The translations under genes and the position numbers were made by a program. This document shows positions 53,242-60,375 of a stretch of DNA of 64,000 nt, piece by piece. The notes beneath the pieces were generated by a model, which was not told where the DNA came from, did no database searches, and was given only the letters and a program-made list of their open reading frames with translations. The stretch comes from an uncultured Bacteroidia bacterium (GTDB lineage Bacteria > Bacteroidota > Bacteroidia > Bacteroidales > UBA932): positions 1 to 64,000 of the forward strand of contig CACZZZ010000007.1 of assembly GCA_902785825.1 (NCBI GenBank), written 5' to 3'. Every line of letters starts with the position of its first letter. Positions within the stretch are counted from its first letter, which is position 1.

Positions 53242-55125
53242 TCAGTTGGCAGCGAAATTACGGATGAAGCAGCCTGAGCGGTCGCCTTTCAGGACCTTGA
53301 GTTTGATGACATGGCGGCCCGGCTCAAGGTCATTGGCCAGAATATGGAGCCAGGGGATGTGCAAGCCTTCGCTCCACGGTGTGAAGGTGTCGAGGATCGG
53401 ATATTCCTTGCCATCAATGGAGTAGGAGAGTTTGCCGGCGTTCGGACCGCAGGTGCAGTAGAGCCCGATAGCCTTTCCCTCGAACTCGAGAGTCAGCGAA
53501 CCGCCCGACTCGCAGACCAGGGTAGGGACGTGGACATATTGCGCTCTCGTACCGGCTCCGTCGGAAGGCACCCAGTCCTCCTCAAGACGGAAGCCCTTGG
53601 TTTTCAGTGCCGCTGTGGGAGAAAGCAGTCGTCCGTTCTCGTAACAATCCTCCTCCAGGCTCTTACCTGGAACCGCATGCGGAGTCCTGACATACTCCCC
53701 GGCAGGTTTGGTCGATTCCTCCAGGACCCGCCCTATGGCAGCGGCGTAGAATTTATGGCCGAAAGGAGCGGGGTGGGTGCCGCCGAACCTATTCCAGTCA
53801 AACTGACCGTCCCTCATCCTCGCGGCGATCTCGGAGGCGAGATCGATGGAAGTGAGATGGTAATGGTTGGCGACTCTCTCATGGTTCATTATGACATCCG
53901 GGATCTCGCCGCCGTCCAGCAGAGGGATGAAGGGATCATAGATGAAGTGCAGGGATATGATATCCATGAAAGGATTGGCTCTCAACGCGTGACGGACTAT
54001 TCCCTCGAGGCCGAGAACCTGTTCCCTTGGGCCGAAGAAATTTGTGTCGTCATTGACGGCCGCCTCGACGAACAGAAGGTCCGGAATGCCATGGGAGAGG
54101 ATGTCTTCCCCGAAGCGGAAGGCATGGGGAGTCGAGCCGAGAGAGGATATTCCGGCGTCGATGAACTTGAACCTGGTGTCCGGGAACCTTCTTGCGAGGT
54201 CTTCCTTGATCATGTCCTTCCACCCGGTCATCTCCGTGATCGAACCTCCGAAGAAAGCCACCGTGGCCTTCTTCCTGACCGTCATCGCATACAGGGAGTT
54301 GTCCAGGTTTCCTCTTTTATGAATATGTTGATATTCAGTATATTCAGCCCTGTGGCTATTGAGAAAATCCACGACCGGAGCGGGATCCTCCAGGCTGTGG
54401 GGATGGTGGTCGCAGTCGGGTTTCACAATGACCTCGACCGTCCCGCCCATCTTCCGGTAGGCTTCCTGAACTATCCGCATATTCTCGTCGTAAGGAACAA
54501 CCTTGTCCGCGCCTCCGCAGACCGCGATGATCGGGATTCTGGCCTCCGCTATCCTTTGGAGATGATTTACAGCGTTGCCCTTGAAATCGCCGTCAACCTC
54601 ATTATCTTTCACGCCCCATTCCTCGAGGAAGTCCTCCCATAGGTCCGCTCTCTTACGTCCGGGCCATGAGGTGATGTCGCACACGGGGGCATCGACATAC
54701 AGGCTGGAGACCGTCTCGGGATAGGCGTCTGCCCATGCGAAAGCCATATATCCTCCCCGGCTGAAACCTTCGACAACAACCTTGTCCGAGAGACCGAACT
54801 CCTTGACTGTGAAATCATAGAATTTCTTCGACAATTCAACCGCCCGTGGGCTGCCGTAGAGATGGGTCACGTCGTAATAGGCCAGGTGCCACCCCTCTTT
54901 CAGGAGAGCCTTGTCCACTGAAGGGAAGGCCCCGAAGAATGCCGGGCGCCAGATCCAGGGATTTCCCGGAGCGGCTTCTTGGGGGATAACCACGAGGGCG
55001 TCCCTTCCTTCGACCTTGAAATCATACCTGTCACATCCTTCCCATTCTGATTTGGTACCAGGGAAGTCCTTCGCTCCAAGAGCGAGCGGCAGCAGAAGCG
55101 CCAACGTCAAAAGCAGATTCTTCAT
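53242..55125 (-). CDS. Two-domain secreted esterase: alpha/beta hydrolase plus SGNH
   Basis: A 627-residue exported protein (signal MKNLLLTLALLLPLALG). Domain 1 (about 25-265) is an alpha/beta hydrolase with Ser122 in VVEGFSRGGYM, Asp207 in CGGADKVV and His near 241. Domain 2 (about 285-470) is SGNH/GDSL-like with Ser295 in FFGGSITEMTGW and His451 in GGTHPAPFGH; the usual block V Asp (DxxH) is replaced by Gly. A C-terminal beta-sandwich follows. It probably removes acyl groups from glycans. It is divergent from the GH2-like gene with 39 bases between starts. Confidence 0.75.
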   Translation of the reverse strand: MKNLLLTLALLLPLALGAKDFPGTKSEWEGCDRYDFKVEGRDALVVIPQEAAPGNPWIWRPAFFGAFPSVDKALLKEGWHLAYYDVTHLYGSPRAVELSKKFYDFTVKEFGLSDKVVVEGFSRGGYMAFAWADAYPETVSSLYVDAPVCDITSWPGRKRADLWEDFLEEWGVKDNEVDGDFKGNAVNHLQRIAEARIPIIAVCGGADKVVPYDENMRIVQEAYRKMGGTVEVIVKPDCDHHPHSLEDPAPVVDFLNSHRAEYTEYQHIHKRGNLDNSLYAMTVRKKATVAFFGGSITEMTGWKDMIKEDLARRFPDTRFKFIDAGISSLGSTPHAFRFGEDILSHGIPDLLFVEAAVNDDTNFFGPREQVLGLEGIVRHALRANPFMDIISLHFIYDPFIPLLDGGEIPDVIMNHERVANHYHLTSIDLASEIAARMRDGQFDWNRFGGTHPAPFGHKFYAAAIGRVLEESTKPAGEYVRTPHAVPGKSLEEDCYENGRLLSPTAALKTKGFRLEEDWVPSDGAGTRAQYVHVPTLVCESGGSLTLEFEGKAIGLYCTCGPNAGKLSYSIDGKEYPILDTFTPWSEGLHIPWLHILANDLEPGRHVIKLKVLKGDRSGCFIRNFAAN

Positions 55126-55129
55126 ACCT

Positions 55130-55137
55130 CAAAAATA
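55130..55137 (-). promoter_or_regulatory. Esterase promoter -7 box
   Basis: TATTTTTG on the minus strand lies four bases from the esterase ATG, so its mRNA would be leaderless or nearly so. Confidence 0.5.
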
Positions 55138-55151
55138 CGAATATTAATTAT

Positions 55152-55159
55152 TATCTTTG
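55152..55159 (+). promoter_or_regulatory. GH2-like gene promoter -7 box
   Basis: TATCTTTG ends five bases before the ATG at 55165, again implying a leaderless transcript. It is back to back with the esterase promoter; the 39-base region holds both. Confidence 0.5.
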
Positions 55160-55164
55160 TTTCT

Positions 55165-58053
55165 ATGAGACTGAAATTATTCATATTGTTGTCCTTGGCT
55201 GCTGTTTCTGCCAGCATTAACGCCCAGCAGGTCACGACCTTTGAGGCGAGATATTTCTCGAAAGACCCCAAAGCTGATGGAGTGACCGACCTCCATGGGA
55301 AGACGGAAATATTTGATAATGAGCAGCGTGTGGCTTTTCTGAACTCCTACGCTTCTTATGCGTCCAGGTTCTGGGGTAATCCCGGTTTTGACAAACCCTT
55401 GTTTTCTGACGCTGACGTCTCGGCGAGGCTGGCAACAATAAAGCTCCAGCCTTCAACTTCGGTCAGGCGGACGTTGAGGCTCGAGGACTGGAGGGCGTAT
55501 GGCTACAAGAAGGGCAAAGAGATCGAAGTCGCTTCCAGGTGGAAAGAGTGGACGGCTTCCGGGGCCAGGGTCAAAGACGGTTGTCTTGTCTTGGACGGAA
55601 CCACGGCCTCGATGAAGATAAATCCTCTTGACTGGCGTTTCAGGATGAGGGCCACCCTTTCTGAGGTTCCAGAAAACCTCCATGTCATTCTGAGTGGTTC
55701 GGCTCCGCTCACCAACCGGTCCCTGAGCGGAGTCGAAGGGCCCGTCATCGACATCCCCGTCGGCCCCCACAAGGACTTTGAGATCTACGGCGACCTGGTG
55801 AATGGAGTCATATTCCTGTCCTCCGGAGGAAAGACGATCAAGGAGATTCCGGTCGAAAGCCTGTCCCTGAGCGGAGTCGAAGGGTTCGCCCTTTCGGCGG
55901 TCGGAGGCAAGGCTTCCGTCGAGAGCATCTCGCTTTACAACTTTGTAAACCATCAGGAGGACGACCCCAGGACACCCTACTGGACTGAGATGATCTTTGA
56001 CGAGGATTTCGAGCCTGTTCCGTCCATGCATGACTGGCAGTCAACCACTTACGAAGACTCTTCCTGGGAAATTGTCCGCCTTCCCTCATCGCATGGAGGC
56101 TTTAAGGGAGCGGGGGAGAGCTACTATTTGAGGACTCAAGTGAAGGTTGGAGATTTCAGGAAAGCGACCTTGAGGATGGAGACCCTGGATCCGGGCGGAG
56201 AGGTCTGGGTCAATGGTGAGGTGGCGGCTGTGCTCAATGGGCGTCTCCCCAGAGAAGTGGATGTGACTGAATATCTTATCCCGGACAAGGAGAATACGAT
56301 AGCCGTCAGGGTGAAACCCTATTACACGGACGCCACTGTATTCCACTGCCCCAACGACCACAACATCGGCTGGTTCCTTGGAAGGACAGAACTGGTTCTG
56401 ACTGATGAGATTGGATATATTTCCGAAGGCCTAGTTCACACCTTGTCCCTGGACGGTCCTGACGCCGTTCAGCACCACAAGGTCACTTTGAGAAATGATT
56501 CCACCATTCCTTGGAAGGGCAGCCTCACTGTCAATTATTATCCTTGGTTCCCTTCAGAGGGCGCTCTCGTAGCGAGTGTCTCAAAGGACGTCGAGCTTCG
56601 CCCCCAGGTTGACAACCCTATCGGAATTGATGTCCGGGTGGAATCCCCTGACCTCTGGTCTGTCGGTGACCCTCATCTTTACAAAGTTGAGATGATACTG
56701 AAAGACGCTGATGGCGAGCCGGTTGATGATTATGTGACCACTACGGGAATACGTCTCATCGAGCAAAAGGAAGGAGTTCTGTACATCAACGGCAGGCCCG
56801 AGATCTTGGGTGGCGGACAGATATTCGGTTACCGCCTTCCTCTTGAGACTGTTGCGAAGACGATTCGTTGCGCCAATCCTGAGCAGATCATGGGCGAGCT
56901 TATGATGGTGAAAGAACTTGGCAACCTGCTCCGGATCCATGTCCACGCCGAGAATGAGGCGCCTAGCGGCATCAATGACCCCAGGTTCGCTGAATATGCC
57001 GATCAGATGGGACTGTATCTGATCTGGCAGACTTCCAGCTGGATCAGGGAGGGGGAGGTCTGGAATGTGGACATCGCCAACTACCCGGTCTATATGCGGC
57101 AGGTCTTCAATCATCCATCGATTGTTATGTGGGAGGCGAGTAACCATCCTAACAAGTTCAGGCAGCATGATTTCAAGGACTCTGAAGACTACATCAACTC
57201 TATAGTTCCAGCGATTGTCGGGACTGACAGCAGCCGCCTCGTCTCACCGACCTCCTTCTGGCAGCACCTACATTACGCCAACTATGACGGCACTCTGGAC
57301 GTCAATGGTGGGGTCCACCCTCGTAATCCCTGGCTGATGCACCGGATGATGACCCGGGGCAGCCAGGACTGCTACACGGGCTATGAGACGGATTGGAGCA
57401 TGGTAAGGAACCACCCTAGGGATTTCGCTAAGTCCTGTCTGGAAGCAAAGGACTTGTGCTATTTCAATTTCGAGCATGAGGAGTCAATCGCCCAGCCCAA
57501 CTGGGAACTGGCGAGGAAGGAGCCTTGGTACAAGATCCAGTCTTACGAGAAAGATTACGACACCGGGAATATCGGCCGTCCCCTCCGGGATGACGAATGG
57601 CGTGTAGGCCAGGGTTATCAGGCTTTCGGGGCGTGGGAGTCGATGAAGGTGCAGACCCTTGCCGGAGTCAGTGGTTTCTCATGGTGTTCCTTGGAGAGCG
57701 GCCCGAATATGTTTACGTATCAGAAACCCATAGTGGATCCGTTCCGAGTCCCTAAACTCGCTTTTTATGCCAACCAGATGGTTTTTGGAAGGTTATGGGC
57801 AGCTTCTGAAGATGTCGATGTCGCCTACGGTCCCGGGGATATGGTCCGTCCGGTGATATTCAACCTCGACGGGGAGTGCTCGGTCAATCTCACAGTGGAG
57901 CTTCAGAATGAGAGAGGAAGAGTCCTTGAACGGAAAGTTTTCAAGAATATTCCTGTACAGGATGGTCGCTCAGTGACTCGTTTGGAGCCTTTCCGGTTCA
58001 GGAACAGCTCCGAGGGCCAAAAGTTTATTGTGTATAGACTTAATAGATTATAA
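55165..58053 (+). CDS. GH2-like glycosidase with altered acid/base site
   Basis: A 962-residue exported protein (signal MRLKLFILLSLAAVSASINAQ). An N-terminal region of about 270 residues includes repeat-derived sequence. A sugar-binding jelly roll follows (LRMETLDPGGEVWVNGEVAA), then an immunoglobulin-like domain and a GH2 TIM barrel (GVLYINGRPEILGGGQIFGY, NLLRIHVHAENEAPSGIND). At the acid/base position GH2 reads GNE, but here the text is HPSIVMWEASNHP, with His for Glu. A possible nucleophile Glu is in CYFNFEHEESIAQPNW. Catalysis is therefore uncertain. The RbsD/FucU-like gene follows after three bases. Confidence 0.75.
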   Translation: MRLKLFILLSLAAVSASINAQQVTTFEARYFSKDPKADGVTDLHGKTEIFDNEQRVAFLNSYASYASRFWGNPGFDKPLFSDADVSARLATIKLQPSTSVRRTLRLEDWRAYGYKKGKEIEVASRWKEWTASGARVKDGCLVLDGTTASMKINPLDWRFRMRATLSEVPENLHVILSGSAPLTNRSLSGVEGPVIDIPVGPHKDFEIYGDLVNGVIFLSSGGKTIKEIPVESLSLSGVEGFALSAVGGKASVESISLYNFVNHQEDDPRTPYWTEMIFDEDFEPVPSMHDWQSTTYEDSSWEIVRLPSSHGGFKGAGESYYLRTQVKVGDFRKATLRMETLDPGGEVWVNGEVAAVLNGRLPREVDVTEYLIPDKENTIAVRVKPYYTDATVFHCPNDHNIGWFLGRTELVLTDEIGYISEGLVHTLSLDGPDAVQHHKVTLRNDSTIPWKGSLTVNYYPWFPSEGALVASVSKDVELRPQVDNPIGIDVRVESPDLWSVGDPHLYKVEMILKDADGEPVDDYVTTTGIRLIEQKEGVLYINGRPEILGGGQIFGYRLPLETVAKTIRCANPEQIMGELMMVKELGNLLRIHVHAENEAPSGINDPRFAEYADQMGLYLIWQTSSWIREGEVWNVDIANYPVYMRQVFNHPSIVMWEASNHPNKFRQHDFKDSEDYINSIVPAIVGTDSSRLVSPTSFWQHLHYANYDGTLDVNGGVHPRNPWLMHRMMTRGSQDCYTGYETDWSMVRNHPRDFAKSCLEAKDLCYFNFEHEESIAQPNWELARKEPWYKIQSYEKDYDTGNIGRPLRDDEWRVGQGYQAFGAWESMKVQTLAGVSGFSWCSLESGPNMFTYQKPIVDPFRVPKLAFYANQMVFGRLWAASEDVDVAYGPGDMVRPVIFNLDGECSVNLTVELQNERGRVLERKVFKNIPVQDGRSVTRLEPFRFRNSSEGQKFIVYRLNRL
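55700..55740. repeat. REP-type inverted repeat inside the GH2-like gene, copy A
   Basis: cggctccgctca (55700-55711) pairs with tgagcggagtcg (55724-55735) with one mismatch around a 12-base loop, followed by aaggg. The right half, ccctgagcggagtcgaaggg, recurs at 55865. This type of sequence is a familiar dispersed repeat of Bacteroidota genomes; here it is translated in frame (SLSGVEG). Confidence 0.7.
55865..55884. repeat. REP-type half element inside the GH2-like gene, copy B
   Basis: Identical 20-base sequence ccctgagcggagtcgaaggg, 144 bases downstream of copy A and in the same frame, again encoding LSGVEG. The left inverted arm is missing. Confidence 0.7.
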
Positions 58054-58056
58054 ATC

Positions 58057-58626
58057 ATGAGATTAAGTAGTGTTTTGGCGGCCATTGCCGTCAGTCTATC
58101 TCTCTTTTCAGGCTGCGCTTCCAAGTCTTCCTGTCCTCAAGTCCCGGCTTCGGAACCCGAGGGGGTCTGGCAGAATCGCCTTGATGGGATGCTGCCTCTT
58201 CTGGGCCACCGCAACTGGATAGTGATCACCGACATGGCCTATCCTCTCCAGTCGGGGCAGGGGATCACGACCATCTATGCCGACCAGCCTTATCTGGAAG
58301 TCTTGAAGGCAGTCACAGAAAAGGTCAAGGCGGCTCCCCATGTATTCGCCCATGTCTATAACGACAAGGAACTGGAATTCATTACCGAAGAGATGGTTCC
58401 GGGAATAGGGGAACTGAGGTCGGGAATACGATCGATTTGTGGCCCCGAGGCTAAGAGTGTCATGCATGAGGAACTGATCTCCCGTCTTGACGAGGCCGGG
58501 AAGTTGTTCAGTGTCTTGATTATAAAGACTCCCCAGACAATTCCTTACACCACGACCTTCTTCGAGCTCGACTGCGCCTACTGGGACTCCGCCAGGCAGG
58601 CGGCCCTGGACGCTCTTGTGCGTTGA
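58057..58626 (+). CDS. Small lipoprotein resembling the RbsD/FucU fold
   Basis: A 189-residue lipoprotein (lipobox LFSGC). The mature sequence contains LLGHRNWIVITDMAYPLQSG, reminiscent of the LGHGDxIVIADAxxP start of RbsD/FucU sugar mutarotases, and a late IPYTTTFFELDCAYWD. RbsD/FucU enzymes are cytoplasmic, so an exported version would be unusual. The fold call is tentative. It follows the GH2-like gene by three bases and may act on its product. Confidence 0.5.
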   Translation: MRLSSVLAAIAVSLSLFSGCASKSSCPQVPASEPEGVWQNRLDGMLPLLGHRNWIVITDMAYPLQSGQGITTIYADQPYLEVLKAVTEKVKAAPHVFAHVYNDKELEFITEEMVPGIGELRSGIRSICGPEAKSVMHEELISRLDEAGKLFSVLIIKTPQTIPYTTTFFELDCAYWDSARQAALDALVR

Positions 58627-58658
58627 GATTCTTCTCTGACGCTCAGAATGACATTGTT

Positions 58659-58691
58659 ATCCCCGGCTTCGACCGGGGATCTTTTCTTCTT
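58659..58691 (+). terminator. Terminator after the glycosidase operon
   Basis: atccccgg (58659-58666) pairs with ccggggat (58673-58680), loop cttcga, followed by a T-rich run. Just upstream, 58627-58651 resembles another dispersed hairpin repeat (ctga-cgc-tcag core). Confidence 0.7.
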
Positions 58692-58730
58692 GGTTTTGTC
58701 GCAAAATAAGCCTATATTTGCGACAAAACC
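58690..58730 (+). promoter_or_regulatory. AbiE promoter with overlapping inverted-repeat operator
   Basis: TTG (58690-58692), 20-base spacer and TATATTTG (58713-58720) form a consensus promoter. A perfect 14-base inverted repeat, ggttttgtcgcaaa (58692-58705) and tttgcgacaaaacc (58717-58730), spans it. AbiEi antitoxins are known to bind inverted repeats at their own promoter, so this is the likely operator. The ATG follows at 58739. Confidence 0.8.
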
Positions 58731-58738
58731 GTTTAAAG

Positions 58739-59365
58739 ATGGACAGTGTAGAGAAAAAGATAACCAGGATTCTCGAGGAAAGAGGTAGGGGAAAGGTGTA
58801 TTTCCCCTCGGACTTTTTTGAGTGCGGCTCCGACAAAGCCGTGTCCAAAGCTTTGCAGCGTCTTGTCCAGAGCGATGTGCTGATGAGAATGGAGCGTGGG
58901 CTATATTGCTATCCCGAAATCGACACATTGTGGGGCATGGGACGCTTGCCCGCAAGCTCCGATGTAGTTCTTGAGGCCATATCTCAGAGGGAAGGCTTCA
59001 AAGTGGGACCTTGCCCTGGAGAGGCTCAGAATGCCCTCGGACTTTCCGAGCAGGTGGTGATGAACCCGGTTTACAGTACCGATGGCCCTACTCGCAGGAT
59101 CCACTTCTACAAAGGCTTCCGCCCGATTGTCCTGTACCATGTCTCCCCGAAAGTATTCACCTACAAGTCCAGGATCATCATGCTGGCTGTTATCGCCCTT
59201 AATGATATTGGCAAGAAAGACTTGTGGCAGTTCGATGTGGAGGCCATGAAAGAAGTGTTCTCGAGGGTCCCCTATGATGAGATCAGGGATGATCTCCGTA
59301 GCACCCCGACTTGGATCAGAAACCTTATACTTGGATTTTATGAAAACGATAGAGCAGCAAATTAA
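58739..59365 (+). CDS. AbiEi-family antitoxin
   Basis: A 208-residue protein with an N-terminal winged helix (KKITRILEERGRGKVYFPSD; KALQRLVQSDVLMRMERGLY) and a C-terminal domain typical of AbiEi/DUF6088 antitoxins. It would repress its own operon and counter the NTase toxin of a type IV system. The start at 58739 follows the operator; an upstream in-frame ATG lies inside the operator. It overlaps the toxin gene by 26 bases. Confidence 0.87.
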   Translation: MDSVEKKITRILEERGRGKVYFPSDFFECGSDKAVSKALQRLVQSDVLMRMERGLYCYPEIDTLWGMGRLPASSDVVLEAISQREGFKVGPCPGEAQNALGLSEQVVMNPVYSTDGPTRRIHFYKGFRPIVLYHVSPKVFTYKSRIIMLAVIALNDIGKKDLWQFDVEAMKEVFSRVPYDEIRDDLRSTPTWIRNLILGFYENDRAAN

Positions 59366-60338
59366 TTTCTGGGAAGTACCTGATGACCAGAAAGTCAAGT
59401 TATTCGAAAGAATAAAGAAAAACATGAACGTCAGCCCAAAGGCGGCTGAGAAAGACTGGTGGGTCTGCCATGTCATCCAGGCCCTTTTCCAACTGAGATG
59501 TGCCGAGGCTCTCACTTTCAAGGGAGGCACCTCGCTGAGCAAGGCATGGGGCATCACCGAGCGCTTCTCCGAGGATATCGATGTCGCTTTCGACAAGTCC
59601 TTCTTCGGACTTACGGGAGAAACTCGTTCGGCCAGGGACCGGATACGCAAAGTCACCAGAAAGTACATCCGCAACGAGATGATGGAGGAGCTTCTGGTTA
59701 CTTTGAGGGTGTTCGGTGCCGTAGAGTGCGACGTGGCGTATATTCCCAGGAACGATTCGGATGCGGATCCCACTGTCCTGCGGGTTGAGTACCGGAGTGT
59801 CCTGCCCAAGGATCCGTATATCAAAGAATATGTGAAGCTGGAATTCAGCAGCCGGAGTGCTCGGGAGCCCAGGGAGGTGAGGGAAATTGAGCCGTTCGCC
59901 TCGCAACTGTCTCCTTTGATTATTTTCAATCATACCGCTGTCCCGACTGTCACCCCGGTCCGGACCTTTCTGGAAAAGGTATTCCTTCTCCATGAGGAGT
60001 TCCAGAAGAATTATCCGCGCCACAAGCGGATGTCCAGGCACCTTTATGACCTTTACATGATGGATAAGGCCGGATTTACTGAGAAGGCGCTGTCTGACAG
60101 GGAGTTGTATTCTTCTTTGGTTGAGCACCGAAGCGTTTTCAACGCGATAAGGGGGATAGACTATTCCGGGCATGAGCGGGGTAACCTGTCGATTGTTCCC
60201 TCGGATGAAGTCCTTCCCCTTTGGGAGGAGGACTACCGTTTCATGAAGGACCAGTTCATCTATGGGGAGTCACCTGATTTCGCCGAACTCATCTCCACCA
60301 TCCGCTCCATCCAGGACCGATTCAGGGGGGAGTTGTAG
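59340..60338 (+). CDS. AbiEii-family nucleotidyltransferase toxin
   Basis: A 332-residue DNA-polymerase-beta-like nucleotidyltransferase. Motif I-II is intact: KGGTSLSKAWGITERFSEDIDVAF (GG at 62-63, metal Asp79 and Asp81). A later YVKLEFSSR and the motif RMSRHLYDLYMM also match AbiEii. Related toxins block growth by modifying tRNA or other targets with nucleotides, as a phage-defence abortive response. The start at 59340 is inside the antitoxin end. Confidence 0.88.
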   Translation: MKTIEQQINFWEVPDDQKVKLFERIKKNMNVSPKAAEKDWWVCHVIQALFQLRCAEALTFKGGTSLSKAWGITERFSEDIDVAFDKSFFGLTGETRSARDRIRKVTRKYIRNEMMEELLVTLRVFGAVECDVAYIPRNDSDADPTVLRVEYRSVLPKDPYIKEYVKLEFSSRSAREPREVREIEPFASQLSPLIIFNHTAVPTVTPVRTFLEKVFLLHEEFQKNYPRHKRMSRHLYDLYMMDKAGFTEKALSDRELYSSLVEHRSVFNAIRGIDYSGHERGNLSIVPSDEVLPLWEEDYRFMKDQFIYGESPDFAELISTIRSIQDRFRGEL

Positions 60339-60349
60339 ATTTCTTTTTT

Positions 60350-60357
60350 TATATTTG
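60350..60357 (+). promoter_or_regulatory. DUF6057 gene promoter -7 box
   Basis: TATATTTG, exact TAnnTTTG match, 18 bases before the ATG at 60376 and 11 bases after the toxin stop. No good -33 TTG. Confidence 0.45.
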
Positions 60358-60375
60358 CGTGAGTAAGGATTATAA

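Noticed and set aside
47508..58626. A classical polysaccharide utilisation locus.
   Set aside because: No SusC/SusD pair, hybrid two-component sensor or ECF sigma/anti-sigma pair was found among the genes.
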